Source: Sphingobacteriales bacterium (GTDB taxonomy: Bacteria > Bacteroidota > Bacteroidia > Chitinophagales > CAIOSU01). Taken from it: 64,000 nt of DNA. A program made the position numbers and the translations under genes. Shown piece by piece: positions 1 to 8,612 of the stretch (the stretch's first letter is position 1; every line of letters begins with the position of its first letter). Location of the stretch: positions 304,814-368,813 of the forward strand of contig JAIXUD010000009.1 of assembly GCA_027483645.1 (NCBI GenBank). Reading direction: 5' to 3'. The notes beneath the pieces were generated by a model. That model was not told the DNA's origin. It saw only the letters and a program-made list of their open reading frames with translations, and ran no database searches.

Positions 1-83
1 AGCATATTTCCGCGAACGACAACTAAAAAAGTGGAAAAGTAGGTTAAGGATAGAAGAGTTAATAAACAAAGCCTAAAAATTCC

Positions 84-161
84 CAGCGCTTAGTTCAGCT
101 GGTTCAGCGCATCCCGACCAATAAGTCGGGAGGGTCGTAGGTTCGAATCCTACAGTGCCCA
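84..161 (+). tRNA. tRNA-like sequence, probably a degenerate tRNA
   Basis: A clear T arm (stem GTAGG/CCTAC around TTCGAAT, 138-154) and a D-arm-like segment at 91-110 show that this is a tRNA or was one. The rest is damaged. The 3' acceptor AGTGCCC (154-160) pairs with CAGCGCT (84-90) at only five of seven positions, the two outermost pairs being lost. The D stem carries a mismatch. The anticodon arm (112-130) has a stem CCGAC/GTCGG enclosing only six bases (CAATAA), with no T33, so no anticodon can be assigned. The body resembles Ile or Val tRNAs of Bacteroidota. No CCA is encoded at the 3' end. It is followed by a good terminator, so it may still be transcribed. Confidence is moderate for tRNA origin and low for function. 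Confidence 0.5.
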
Positions 162-172
162 CACCCACCACC

Positions 173-206
173 AAAGCCTTTCAGGAAACTGAAAGGCTTT
201 TTGTTT
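173..206 (+). terminator. Rho-independent terminator after the tRNA-like sequence
   Basis: A perfect 12-bp stem (173-184 pairing with 189-200) closes a GAAA tetraloop and runs into a T-rich tract (TTTTTGTTTT). It lies 11 bases after the tRNA-like 3' end and is in the right place to end that transcript. Part of the same motif (CTTTCAGGAAACTGAA) recurs at 347-362 without the T tract. Confidence 0.85.
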
Positions 207-454
207 TAGAGAATGTTAGGGAAGGACCTGTTGAAAAATCATACGGTGCCCGCAAGGATTCCAAACTTTCGGCTGGAGACTCTTGCGAGTTTTTGCACAT
301 TATCTCTGTACGTGGCAAAGCAATGACATTTACAATCGAAAAAAACTTTCAGGAAACTGAATAGGTATTACTTGGACACTTTAAGAATTAGCAAGTAAGA
401 GATACTTCCTATTCAAAACGATTCATAAAGTAACGCCTTTTTGAAATCAATACA
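207..454. other. Non-coding stretch with an imperfect hairpin
   Basis: No gene is supported. An imperfect inverted repeat (CGCAAG at 251-256 with CTTGCG at 282-287, plus further pairing inwards) is followed by AGTTTTTGC, so it could act as a second weak terminator. An open frame across it reads ISVRGKAMTFTIEKN near 290-350, which is faintly like the end of GIY-YIG nucleases often found after tRNA genes. That is only a suspicion of a decayed gene. Confidence 0.25.
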
Positions 455-1075
455 TCACTCCTTATTCGGTAACCTATAGGTAAACCCTAAACGAAACTCG
501 GGGTTGGTGGTGAAGTTCGTACCACTATTGAGTACACTGAACATGATGCCAATGTAATAACCAAAACCATTTTCAAAGCCATCATGGAAACCACCGCCAA
601 GCAGCAATGAGTTGTTACGAAGCGTAAAATCGGCGTTGAAAGTTGGGTCATTGATTGAACCTAGCAAATTAGAAATTTGGTATTCTGCTTGTCCATAAAG
701 GCCTTTCCAAATGTATCCACGCAGGTATGGACTACCGGCTATAAGATGCAATTTTTGTGAAGAGTTGTTACCATAGCGATAGTTGCTGAAAATATAAGAA
801 GTACGAACCCCTACCGATACACGCTCATGTACAAAATAGCCAGCTTCGGCGGAGATACCGGCGGAAATGGATAACCCAGCATTGCCGCCGCCGATACCAA
901 ATACAGGGAAACCGCCGAAATAAAAGTTATTCCATTTCCATGCCTTATCCTCATAATCGCGGCTAGGCCGTTCCTTTGGTTGCGGTTCTTCTTCTGTTAC
1001 TATTTGCGCATGGGCTGTGTTGCCTAATAGCAACAGCGCAAGCGAGAAAAGGATAAGAAGTTTATAAATTTTCAT
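455..1075 (-). CDS. Exported outer-membrane beta-barrel-like protein
   Basis: A 206-residue protein with a standard signal peptide (MKIYKLLILFSLALLLLGNT, cleavage likely after AHA-Q). The mature part begins with a charged, proline-rich stretch (about 25-50) and then alternates aromatic and glycine-rich short strands (YFGGFPVFGIGGG, LRGYIWKGLYGQAEYQ, FGYYIGIMFSVL, FRLGFTYRLP), typical of small 8-strand barrels. It ends in an aromatic/charged tail without a T9SS sorting domain, so BAM-dependent insertion in the outer membrane is inferred. It is transcribed alone, downstream of the GlcD gene on the same strand with a 79-base gap. No specific function is recognised. Confidence 0.75.
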   Translation of the reverse strand: MKIYKLLILFSLALLLLGNTAHAQIVTEEEPQPKERPSRDYEDKAWKWNNFYFGGFPVFGIGGGNAGLSISAGISAEAGYFVHERVSVGVRTSYIFSNYRYGNNSSQKLHLIAGSPYLRGYIWKGLYGQAEYQISNLLGSINDPTFNADFTLRNNSLLLGGGFHDGFENGFGYYIGIMFSVLNSGTNFTTNPEFRLGFTYRLPNKE

Positions 1076-1154
1076 CGTCTGAATCAGAATTTGCAGAATT
1101 TAAGAATTATAGAATTCAAAAATTCATTGTAAAATAACAAATTAACCAATCAAC

Positions 1155-2579
1155 CTAAAAAATCTTCCCAGGGTTTAATATGCTATTGGGGTCAAACACC
1201 TTTTTTATGCCGCGCATCAAATCTAGTTGTACTTCATTAAAGGCAATATCCATATACGGCTTCTGTACATATCCTATGCCGTGTTCGCCGCTAAGGGTAC
1301 CCCCTAATGATACAACGAGTTGAAACAGCTTTCGGATGCCTTGTGGCAATCTTTCGTCCCATTCTTGGTCGCTAAGGTCGCCTTTTACGATATTCACGTG
1401 CAGGTTTCCATCACCCGCATGGCCGTAACAGATGCTCTTAAAGCCATACTCGCGCCCCAGTTCTTTTATCCCACGCAATAGCACCGCCAACTCTGCACGG
1501 GGCACTACAGTATCTTCTTCTTTATAGATGGAAGTTGCCCTTACACCGTGGGCTACATTGCGGCGCAGCATCCACAGTTCCTTCTTTTGTTGCTCGGCAT
1601 CGGCAAAGAGAATGTCACCGGCCTCAAACTGCTCTACTACTTCGGTTATCTTCTCGCAATCCTGCATCATCACATCCAGGTTATTGCCATCCACTTCTAT
1701 TAGCAGGTGGGCGTTATCATCATCGGCTACCGGCACGGTTACCTGGTCTCCCAAATAACTCAAGGCCAAATCAATGGCATCGCGCTCCATAAACTCCAAA
1801 GCCGATGGCGTGATACCGCTGCGGAAAATGGCCGAAACCGCTTCACAAGCCTTCTCTGGCGAACGGAAAGGTACCAGCATTACCAAATTATACTGAGGAT
1901 AAGGTATCAACTTCAGCACTATTTTAGTTACAATGCCGAGGGTGCCCTCGCTGCCAACCAACAATTGCGTAAGGTTGTAACCAGTTGAATTCTTTAGTAC
2001 GTTGGCGCCGGTCCAAACTATCTCGCCATTAGGCAAAACTACTTCCAGATTCAATACATAATCTTTCACCACGCCATACTTCACCGCACGCGGACCGCCG
2101 GAGTTCTCGGCTATGTTGCCACCGATAAAGCAGGTACCGCGGCTAGATGGATCGGGTGGATAAAACAACCCAACCGCTTGCACGGCTTCTTGCAATACTT
2201 GGGTTATAACGCCTGGCTCGGTTGTTACCTGCAGGTTGCGCTCATCAATATGCAAAATTTTGCCCAGCCTTTCTGTGCTTAGCACAACCCCACCGTGTAT
2301 GGCCAGGGCACCACCGCTAAGGCCAGTACCGGCGCCACGAGGGGTGACAGGAATCAGCTCATCGTTGCAAAGGCGCAGCACCTGACTAATTTCTTCCGAA
2401 TTTGCTGGTTTCACAACCACTTCTGGGAAAAAACTAAAGTCTTCCGTTTCATCATGGTCATAGCCTTTCATAGCTCCGCGGTCATGGATTAGGTAATCCA
2501 AGCCAACTATTTCGGCTAAACGGTCGATAATGGCCGGCGTAACCGGTTTGTAGGTACTAGTTGCAGTAGAATTTCCCAT
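1155..2579 (-). CDS. GlcD-type FAD-linked oxidase (glycolate / D-lactate dehydrogenase family)
   Basis: A 474-residue flavoprotein of the FAD-linked oxidase family (GlcD/D-2-hydroxyacid dehydrogenases), the usual full length. The N-terminal PCMH FAD-binding domain (about 45-225) shows the signature PRGAGTGLSGGA near 80 and the GGNIAENSGGPRAVKYG segment near 155. The C-terminal domain has the GHAGDGNLHVNI and SGEHGIGYVQKPYM motifs near 390 and 435 that contribute to substrate and metal binding. It should oxidise a 2-hydroxy acid such as glycolate or D-lactate to the 2-oxo acid. No GlcE/GlcF subunit or iron-sulfur partner is adjacent, so substrate and electron acceptor are open. The gene is divergent from proB. 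Confidence 0.9.
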   Translation of the reverse strand: MGNSTATSTYKPVTPAIIDRLAEIVGLDYLIHDRGAMKGYDHDETEDFSFFPEVVVKPANSEEISQVLRLCNDELIPVTPRGAGTGLSGGALAIHGGVVLSTERLGKILHIDERNLQVTTEPGVITQVLQEAVQAVGLFYPPDPSSRGTCFIGGNIAENSGGPRAVKYGVVKDYVLNLEVVLPNGEIVWTGANVLKNSTGYNLTQLLVGSEGTLGIVTKIVLKLIPYPQYNLVMLVPFRSPEKACEAVSAIFRSGITPSALEFMERDAIDLALSYLGDQVTVPVADDDNAHLLIEVDGNNLDVMMQDCEKITEVVEQFEAGDILFADAEQQKKELWMLRRNVAHGVRATSIYKEEDTVVPRAELAVLLRGIKELGREYGFKSICYGHAGDGNLHVNIVKGDLSDQEWDERLPQGIRKLFQLVVSLGGTLSGEHGIGYVQKPYMDIAFNEVQLDLMRGIKKVFDPNSILNPGKIF

Positions 2580-2698
2580 GAAGCAAAGTTACGTAAGCGT
2601 AATGATAATAAAACGATTGAGACGGGTGGAAAGTTGCACATTCGGACAATGAACCATAGACGATAGACCATGGACTTATAAAAAACCACAAAAAATAC

Positions 2699-2727
2699 TT
2701 GATACTTGATACTAGCAACTACTTTTG
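2699..2727 (+). promoter_or_regulatory. Putative Bacteroidota-type promoter of proB
   Basis: TTG at 2699-2701 and TACTTTTG at 2720-2727 (consensus TAnnTTTG) are 18 bases apart. The box ends only five bases before the proB ATG, so transcription from it would give a nearly leaderless mRNA. The TTG lies in a repeated TACTTGATACTTGATACT tract that recurs at 15294-15353. Confidence 0.5.
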
Positions 2728-2732
2728 CATCC

Positions 2733-3818
2733 ATGTCCACCAAGTTCGCCAAGAAAGTAGTCATCAAAGTAGGCTCTAACGTCATTACCCGTGCCGATGG
2801 GTTGCCGGATGAGGAGCGCATGGAGCACTTGGTAGAGCAGATAACGGTGCTGGCGAAGCAGCATATTGGGGTAGTGCTAGTATCATCGGGTGCGGTGGCT
2901 TCTGGTCGAAGCATTATTACCATAAAAGACAAAACCGACCCCGTTGCCGCCCGCCAGCAATTGGCAGCTGTAGGACAAATCAAGCTAGTAAATACATATG
3001 CACAACTTTTCGGTAAGCAGGGAATTGTGTGCGCGCAAGTGTTGGTTACCAAAGGCGATTTTAGGGACCGCAGGCACTACCTGAACATGAAGAGCTGCGT
3101 AAACAAACTGATGGAAAGCCACATTGTGCCTGTAGTAAACGAGAACGATGTAATTGCGGTAACGGAGCTGATGTTTACCGACAACGACGAGCTGAGCGCC
3201 TTGATAGCTTCCATGATAGGGGCCGATGCCTTAATATTGCTCACCAGTGTGGATGGGCTATACACAGGCAACCCAAGCGACCCAGCATCTCAATTGATAC
3301 CACTAATCGATAAGGCCAAAATGGACTTCTCCTTTATCGGTACCGAGCGCTCCAACTTCGGGAGGGGCGGTATGGTTACCAAGGCACGTATGGCTCACAA
3401 CCTAGCTAAAGTAGGTATAACGGTATACATAGCTAATGGCAAGAAAGACAACATATTATTGGATATACTGGGCGGTAAAGAACATGGTACTCGGTTTGCC
3501 CCGCATAAGTCTGCATCCAACCTAAAGCGCTGGGTAGCCAATGCTGATGGATTGGCGAGGAGCAAGGTGTTTATCAACCAAGGCGCAATAGATGCTTTGC
3601 TGAATACGGGCAAAGCCATTAGCTTGTTGCCAGTGGGTATCATCAAAATTGAAGGGGCTTTTGAGAAGGGCGATGTGGTGCGTATAGTAACCGAAAAGGG
3701 CCAATCGATTGGGATGGGTATAGTGAAGTATGGCTCCGACAAGGCATTGGAGCGCTTAGGGCAGAAAAGCCAACCTGCACTGGTACACTATGATTATCTT
3801 TATTTAAATGCAGAGTAA
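2733..3818 (+). CDS. proB: Glutamate 5-kinase
   Basis: Catalyses ATP-dependent phosphorylation of glutamate to gamma-glutamyl phosphate, the first step of proline synthesis, in the cytoplasm. The start is taken at ATG 2733, where the protein begins [17 protein letters not shown]; the frame is open further up to a TTG at 2706, but the promoter box lies in that extension. Family marks are the N-terminal KVGSNV phosphate loop, [12 protein letters not shown] near 50, the VVNENDVI segment near 137, TNDELSA-like [12 protein letters not shown] near 152 and [13 protein letters not shown] near 211. The last 90 or so residues match a PUA domain, giving the 361-residue two-domain form. It is followed directly by proA. 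Confidence 0.95.
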   Translation: MSTKFAKKVVIKVGSNVITRADGLPDEERMEHLVEQITVLAKQHIGVVLVSSGAVASGRSIITIKDKTDPVAARQQLAAVGQIKLVNTYAQLFGKQGIVCAQVLVTKGDFRDRRHYLNMKSCVNKLMESHIVPVVNENDVIAVTELMFTDNDELSALIASMIGADALILLTSVDGLYTGNPSDPASQLIPLIDKAKMDFSFIGTERSNFGRGGMVTKARMAHNLAKVGITVYIANGKKDNILLDILGGKEHGTRFAPHKSASNLKRWVANADGLARSKVFINQGAIDALLNTGKAISLLPVGIIKIEGAFEKGDVVRIVTEKGQSIGMGIVKYGSDKALERLGQKSQPALVHYDYLYLNAE

Positions 3819-3847
3819 TTTACCGTGGTATGCGGTGGTACGATTTT

Positions 3848-3882
3848 TAACCACGGAAAAAGCACGGAAGCAATACGGAGAA
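3848..3882. repeat. Short dispersed repeat between proB and proA (AACCACGGA family)
   Basis: The 64 bases between proB and the proA start contain TTTAACCACGGAAAAAGCACGG and CAATACGGAG, a degenerate copy of the ACCACGAAG/ACACAAAGG repeat that forms a large inverted repeat at 19900-19999. Its insertion keeps an open frame with proA, which is why the ORF appears 25 codons longer than the protein family. Confidence 0.45.
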
Positions 3883-5145
3883 ATGACTTTACACACGAAC
3901 ATCATACAACAACTTGCCCTTACCCAAAAAGCCAGCCGAGCACTTGCTTTGCTGGAGGTGCATATCATTAATACCATATTGCTGCAAATTGCCGACGAAG
4001 CCGAGAAGCAAACCGCCCATCTACTGGCCGAGAACCAAAAGGACCTGAACCTGATGGATGCCGCCGACCCTAAATATGATCGCCTGAAACTTACCGAAAG
4101 CCGCATAAAGGGAATAGCGGATGATATACGGAATGTGGCAACGCTGGATTACCCGATTGGTATTACGTTGCTTGAAAAGACCTTGCCTAATCAATTACAT
4201 ATCAGCAAGGTAACGGTACCACTTGGCGTGGTTGGGGTGATATACGAATCGAGGCCGAATGTAACGTTTGATGTGTTTTCGCTGTGCCTGAAATCGGGCA
4301 ATGCCTGTGTGCTTAAGGGTAGCCGGGATGCGGCAAACTCCAACCAAGCCATTACCAAATTGATAGGCGATATACTGGTTGCAAACAACATCAACCCGAA
4401 CCTACTATGCTTGATGCCACCAGACCGTGAGGCCACTGAAGTGCTACTAAAGGCCGTTGGTTATATTGATGTATTGATACCCCGTGGTAGCCAAGGGCTG
4501 ATTGACTATGTGAGAGAAAACGCCAAAGTACCCGTAATTGAAACCGGTGCCGGTATTGTGCATACTTACTTTGATGCTAGTGGCGATTTGCAAAAGGGTA
4601 TTGCCATAATAGATAATGCCAAAACGCGCAGGGTGAGCGTTTGCAATGCGTTGGATTGCCTCATCATCCACCAAAGTAGGCTTGCCGATTTACCCGCGCT
4701 TGCTTTGCCGCTGGCGGAAAAGGGTGTAACCATCTATGCAGATGCATCGGCATACCAAGCCCTGCTGCCCTCCTACCCTAGTGAATTGCTGCAACAAGTT
4801 GATGAAGCTGCTTACGGCACGGAGTTTTTATCTTTGAAAATGTCCATCAAAACAGTGGCTGATTTGGCCGAAGCGCTTGAGCATATTGCCACTTATAGCT
4901 CTAAACACAGCGAAGCCATCATAGCCGAAGACCAAACTGCCATTAATACCTTCCTTAAAAGCGTGGATGCGGCGGCTGTATATGCAAACGCCTCTACTGC
5001 CTTTACCGATGGCGCACAGTTTGGGATGGGTGCAGAAATAGGCATCAGCACTCAAAAAATACACGCACGTGGGCCTATGGGCCTAGCAGAATTGACCAGC
5101 TATAAATGGGTAGTAAGGGGCGATGGGCAGGTGCGGAAGGGGTGA
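3883..5145 (+). CDS. proA: Glutamate-5-semialdehyde dehydrogenase (gamma-glutamyl phosphate reductase)
   Basis: NADPH-dependent reduction of gamma-glutamyl phosphate to glutamate-5-semialdehyde, the second step of proline synthesis. Start chosen at ATG 3883 ([18 protein letters not shown]), which gives 420 residues, the normal length; the open extension up to 3808 lies in repeat DNA and overlaps proB. Visible family marks are [17 protein letters not shown] near 135, [11 protein letters not shown] near 165, and the catalytic-cysteine region [13 protein letters not shown] near 250, with C in VCNALD as the nucleophile. The conserved tail [20 protein letters not shown] is intact. It forms an operon with proB; proC is not in the window. 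Confidence 0.95.
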   Translation: MTLHTNIIQQLALTQKASRALALLEVHIINTILLQIADEAEKQTAHLLAENQKDLNLMDAADPKYDRLKLTESRIKGIADDIRNVATLDYPIGITLLEKTLPNQLHISKVTVPLGVVGVIYESRPNVTFDVFSLCLKSGNACVLKGSRDAANSNQAITKLIGDILVANNINPNLLCLMPPDREATEVLLKAVGYIDVLIPRGSQGLIDYVRENAKVPVIETGAGIVHTYFDASGDLQKGIAIIDNAKTRRVSVCNALDCLIIHQSRLADLPALALPLAEKGVTIYADASAYQALLPSYPSELLQQVDEAAYGTEFLSLKMSIKTVADLAEALEHIATYSSKHSEAIIAEDQTAINTFLKSVDAAAVYANASTAFTDGAQFGMGAEIGISTQKIHARGPMGLAELTSYKWVVRGDGQVRKG

Positions 5146-5146
5146 T

Positions 5147-5431
5147 TTACTTCCTCCCCAACCTCAACTTGTCAGCCAGCGCCTTTAGCGCACCACCTTT
5201 GCGAAGAGTAATGAGTGCCACAGCAACCCAAATAATGTTTACCCCCATGGATGGCCAGGCACCTACATAGGCGGTATTAATGATAAGGCAAAGCGCCCCG
5301 ATGATGTTGTAGAACTGGTAGTGCAGGGAATCACCCTGAGTGCGATTGGTGCTTACCATGTAATAGGCATAAAGGGTAAGGATGCCACCAATAGTGCCAA
5401 TAGCAAGAATAATTAAATCGTTAGTATTCAA
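5147..5431 (-). CDS. Small membrane protein of the CBU_0592 type
   Basis: A 94-residue protein with three hydrophobic segments (about 6-25, 40-55, 58-77) and a basic C-terminus (KALADKLRLGRK). The central HYQFYNIIGALCLIINTAY pattern, with Asn-Ile-Ile-Gly in the second helix, matches small CBU_0592-like membrane proteins, whose role is unknown. Its stop is one base from the convergent proA stop. It starts 25 bases after the SDR gene, so it is probably the last gene of the accD-led operon. Confidence 0.7.
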   Translation of the reverse strand: MNTNDLIILAIGTIGGILTLYAYYMVSTNRTQGDSLHYQFYNIIGALCLIINTAYVGAWPSMGVNIIWVAVALITLRKGGALKALADKLRLGRK

Positions 5432-5456
5432 AGTCCCCGGGGATTTGCATACGAAG

Positions 5457-6302
5457 TTACGCTAGCCCCGTGAGCTTTTCGCTTACTTGCCACAGGCGGG
5501 CAGCTATATTTTTATCCATTGCTTTTGCGGATGCAGGTATTGCCTTGCTCTTATCGAAATACTTGCCTGTAACGCCCGCTACCGCTGGGCTGCTTGCTAG
5601 GTATATGCTTGTTGCGGCACCCTGCTCGGTGGTAATCATAAAGTGTTTAGCCAACCACCAGCCAAAGCGATATATGCCTTTCGATTCTTTCAGGGCAATA
5701 TCAGTAGCCACCACGCCCGGGTGCAGGCTGTTAACGGTTATGCCCGTGCCTTCCAACCTGCGCGCCAGCTCATTGGTAAAAAGCACATTAGCTAGTTTTG
5801 ATTGACCATATGCCTTTATAAACCCGTCGTACTTCTTTTTAAAATTGAGGTCATCAAAATTGATCCAACCACGATAGTGCGCCCTGCTGGCAACGTTTAC
5901 AATTCTCGCCGGAGCCGAGGCTTTTATTAAATCCAACAAGAGATTCGTAAGCAAAAACGGCCCCAAGTGGTTGATGGCAAACTGCCGCTCGATGCCATCT
6001 TCGGTTTCGCCATACTCGGAGAAGAAGGCACCTGCGTTGTTTACCAATACATCCAACCTAGTATGCTTGGCCTTAAAATCGGCAGCGAGCTGGCGCACCT
6101 GCTTTTGGCTACCTAGGTCGCACTTCATAAAGCTTACCTTATTGTTGCCAGTGGTTTTGATGATGTCGGCTATGGCTAGCTCGCCTTTGGCTGCATCTCG
6201 GGCCACAATAACTACAGTGGCGCCTTGCTTGGCAAGTGCTCGGGCGGTTTCAAGGCCAATACCGGCGTTGCCGCCAGTGATGAGTACGGTTTTGTTTTGC
6301 AT
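5457..6302 (-). CDS. Short-chain dehydrogenase/reductase (retinol-dehydrogenase-like)
   Basis: A 281-residue classical SDR. Motifs seen: TGGNAGIGLETA (nucleotide binding, about 9-20), NNAG near 88, catalytic Ser in NVASRAHYRG near 137 and the YGQSK catalytic Tyr/Lys near 165. The long C-terminal region and PGVVATDI motif resemble RDH11/13-like SDRs. The VIVARD segment after strand 2 favours NADP(H). The substrate cannot be read from the sequence. It sits 19 bases after a 61-codon membrane-protein gene in the accD operon. Confidence 0.9.
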   Translation of the reverse strand: MQNKTVLITGGNAGIGLETARALAKQGATVVIVARDAAKGELAIADIIKTTGNNKVSFMKCDLGSQKQVRQLAADFKAKHTRLDVLVNNAGAFFSEYGETEDGIERQFAINHLGPFLLTNLLLDLIKASAPARIVNVASRAHYRGWINFDDLNFKKKYDGFIKAYGQSKLANVLFTNELARRLEGTGITVNSLHPGVVATDIALKESKGIYRFGWWLAKHFMITTEQGAATSIYLASSPAVAGVTGKYFDKSKAIPASAKAMDKNIAARLWQVSEKLTGLA

Positions 6303-6321
6303 GGGTCGGTGGGTGTGTTGA

Positions 6322-6507
6322 TTAATTAAGGTATCTTATTAAACTAACAATACCCCAGATTGTAACAAACATACCGCCTAACCTAAAAAACCATTTTAAT
6401 CTTGGTGTAATAGGCCTGCCAATATTTACCTTTCCGAGGCTTACATAAAATATAACCAAGCCGAATACAATATTCAAAATTGCGAAAAACAGTTCAGCGT
6501 GTTTCAT
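6322..6507 (-). CDS. Small two-helix membrane protein
   Basis: A 61-residue protein with two hydrophobic helices (about 5-24 and 40-58) joined by a short basic loop ([13 protein letters not shown]). Its ATG overlaps the accD stop by four bases (ATGA), good evidence for translation in the accD operon. No known function is recognised. Confidence 0.65.
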   Translation of the reverse strand: MKHAELFFAILNIVFGLVIFYVSLGKVNIGRPITPRLKWFFRLGGMFVTIWGIVSLIRYLN

Positions 6508-7361
6508 TTTGAACAGTTCATGTGCAGCAGCAAATCAGCAATCGTAAGCTTTAGATTTTTGCGCTCCACCAACAAATCAAGGAAGCCGTGTTCCAACAAA
6601 AACTCGCTGGATTGAAAGCCCGCCGGGATTTCTTTCTTAATGGTTTCTTTGATTACCCTTGGCCCGGCAAAGCCTATCAAAGCGCCTGGCTCGGCAATAA
6701 TAACATCGCCCAGCATGGCGAAGCTGGCCGTAACACCGCCTGTAGTGGGGTCAGTGAGTAAGGATATAAAAGGCAATTTGTGCTCAGCCAATTGGGTAAG
6801 TTTGGCAGAGGTTTTGGCCATCTGCATAAGCGAGAAAGCCGCTTCCATCATACGCGCCCCGCCTGATTTGGAAATGATGATCAAAGGCAAACGGTTGGCG
6901 ATGCAATAATCTATGCTTCGAGCTATCTTCTCCCCCACTACCGAGCCCATAGAGCCGCCAATGTAAGCAAAGTCCATAGCGGCAATTACTACCCGTAGCT
7001 CGTTCATGGGGCCAACGGCCACTTGCATAGCGTCTTTAAGGCCTGTCTTTTCGGTAGATTCAATAATACGCTCATCGTAAGGCTTCAAATCCTTAAACTT
7101 GAGCATATCCTTCGGGGTAAGGTTATCAAAAAGTATTTGCACCTCTTCTTCCTTCTCGTCAAAAAGGAATTCAAAATACTCAGTAGAACCTATACGGTGA
7201 TGGTAGTTGCAATGCGTACATACATGCAAATTACCCTTCAATTCAATCTGGGTTAAAGTAGCCTTGCAGCCAGGGCATTTAATCCACATGCCATCGGGGG
7301 CTTCTTTCTTCTCCCTAGTGCTCGTGGTAATGCCATCCTTAATTCGCGTGAACCAACCCAT
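6504..7361 (-). CDS. accD: Acetyl-CoA carboxylase carboxyltransferase subunit beta
   Basis: Cytoplasmic; with AccA it transfers the carboxyl group from carboxybiotin to acetyl-CoA to make malonyl-CoA for fatty-acid synthesis. The 285-residue length is normal. An N-terminal four-cysteine zinc ribbon (CPGC near 29 and CTHC near 52) precedes the carboxyltransferase core with [11 protein letters not shown] near 165, [18 protein letters not shown] near 202 and IGFAGPRVI near 229. A strong Shine-Dalgarno AAGGAGG lies five bases before the ATG (7367-7373), which is unusual in this phylum. It leads a four-gene minus-strand operon. Confidence 0.95.
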   Translation of the reverse strand: MGWFTRIKDGITTSTREKKEAPDGMWIKCPGCKATLTQIELKGNLHVCTHCNYHHRIGSTEYFEFLFDEKEEEVQILFDNLTPKDMLKFKDLKPYDERIIESTEKTGLKDAMQVAVGPMNELRVVIAAMDFAYIGGSMGSVVGEKIARSIDYCIANRLPLIIISKSGGARMMEAAFSLMQMAKTSAKLTQLAEHKLPFISLLTDPTTGGVTASFAMLGDVIIAEPGALIGFAGPRVIKETIKKEIPAGFQSSEFLLEHGFLDLLVERKNLKLTIADLLLHMNCSK

Positions 7362-7483
7362 ACTATCCTCCTTATCCGATAACTAATTTGGCTGCTAAGT
7401 TAACTAAATAGGAAATGAGATATGAAATATGAAAGGAGAAATGTGAAAAGGTCAGTTATAACTACCTAATTCCTATTTCCGAT

Positions 7484-7945
7484 TTACTTGCCTGCCTTAT
7501 TCTCCCAATATACCTTTTGAGCATTAAGCACATATGGCCAAGCTTTTTCGAAATACGCTCGGGTAAAGTCCCACTCATTGCCAACGGGCCAGCCCGTATG
7601 TACCAATCGCACTTCAGTGCCTTCTGGTACTGTTTTAAAAAATATTGTTACCCAAGTCTTGTAATCGTGGTTGCGAACGTATGCTTGCTCAGGTGGGGCG
7701 TTCCAAGAGAAACTTATCATCTCCCTGGGTACAAAACTTATTACGGTGCAACCTTCCGAACCTCGCTTACCCGTTTCGCCCTCTCCAAAGAGCAGTTCAA
7801 ACTTCCCGCCCCTCCAAAGCTCAATATTGGCTTCCACGTCCATAAAAGCTGCCATGCCCGCACTGGTGCTCCAGCCTTGCCATACGCTGTCAATAGGTGC
7901 AGGAACAGTTATGCTTATAATGATTTGCTTATCGTTTATCTCCAT
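7484..7945 (-). CDS. AHSA1-like SRPBCC domain protein
   Basis: A 153-residue single-domain protein of the activator-of-Hsp90-ATPase-1 homologue (AHSA1)/SRPBCC family. It opens with the typical ITVPAPIDSVWQGWSTSAGMAAFM strand-helix, then WRGGKFELLFGE, ISFSWNAPP and VRLVHTGWP strands, and ends with a long helix (FEKAWPYVLNAQKVYW). These folds bind hydrophobic ligands; the ligand is unknown. It lies 32 bases after the rhomboid gene on the same strand, so the two are probably cotranscribed. Confidence 0.85.
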   Translation of the reverse strand: MEINDKQIIISITVPAPIDSVWQGWSTSAGMAAFMDVEANIELWRGGKFELLFGEGETGKRGSEGCTVISFVPREMISFSWNAPPEQAYVRNHDYKTWVTIFFKTVPEGTEVRLVHTGWPVGNEWDFTRAYFEKAWPYVLNAQKVYWENKAGK

Positions 7946-7977
7946 GTTTAGGCAAATACCAAGTAAAAATAGGAATT

Positions 7978-8526
7978 CTATTTCCTTCCAATAAAACCAA
8001 ACAAACTGCCAATGATACCCCCCATGATATGGGCAAATTGGGAAACGTTGTCGTCATCAAAGCTATTGTAAACCTCCCTGCCGATGAACAACACCAATAT
8101 CAGTATAAAAGTGATGGGGATTTTGCCTGCCTGCACGTTTACAAAACTGATGAGCATTATAAACATAAACACAATGCCGCTGGCGCCCCAAAGCCCTTCA
8201 TGAAAGAACAATAGGTTAAGCACGGCAGTAAACATTGCCGTTGCAGCCATTAGCAATAGTATCTTTTTCGCACCATACTTTTCTTCGAGCACGGGCCCCA
8301 ATAGCAGGATGAATGTAAGATTGCCCAGCAGATGGTCTGCACTTGCATGGCCGATGCAGTGGGTAAAAAGGGTGATGTAGTCAAATGGATTAGCCCAACT
8401 AAAATGGCTCAAACTTACCCATGGGGTAAGGGCGCCACTGGTAAAAGCATTGATAACAAATACCACGGCACACACCAAGCTGAAGGTGAGTATTACGGGT
8501 GCATTGTAATGAAGGCGGAAGTTCAT
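7978..8526 (-). CDS. Rhomboid family intramembrane serine protease
   Basis: About 182 residues with six predicted membrane helices. Rhomboid signatures: the HLLGN loop/helix near 65-70, the catalytic serine in GASGIVFMF near 115, and the catalytic histidine in AHIMGGIIG near 167. The serine and histidine needed for the dyad are both present. Start is set at ATG 8526 (MNFRLHYNAPVIL); the frame is open to 8571, but that extension runs through the terminator of the upstream gene. Substrate unknown. Confidence 0.85.
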   Translation of the reverse strand: MNFRLHYNAPVILTFSLVCAVVFVINAFTSGALTPWVSLSHFSWANPFDYITLFTHCIGHASADHLLGNLTFILLLGPVLEEKYGAKKILLLMAATAMFTAVLNLLFFHEGLWGASGIVFMFIMLISFVNVQAGKIPITFILILVLFIGREVYNSFDDDNVSQFAHIMGGIIGSLFGFIGRK

Positions 8527-8553
8527 GGTGCAAAGAAACTCAACTAAATTCCA

Positions 8554-8590
8554 ATAAAAAAAGGCAGCCACATTGCTGTAGCTGCCTTTC
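8554..8590 (-). terminator. Rho-independent terminator of the secreted-protein gene
   Basis: Read on the minus strand, AAAGGCAGC (8581-8589) pairs with GCTGCCTTT (about 8560-8568) around a 12-base loop and is followed by TTTTTTATT. It lies between the gene ending at 8613 and the rhomboid start at 8526 and separates the two transcripts. Confidence 0.8.
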
Positions 8591-8612
8591 TGGCTGTAAA
8601 GTTCATTACGCT

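Noticed and set aside
155-364. 69-codon ORF after the tRNA-like sequence
   Set aside because: It starts inside the tRNA 3' end and runs through a perfect terminator.
2516-3052. 178-codon minus-strand frame over the glcD start and proB
   Set aside because: It overlaps two well-supported genes and the intergenic promoter and shows no domain.
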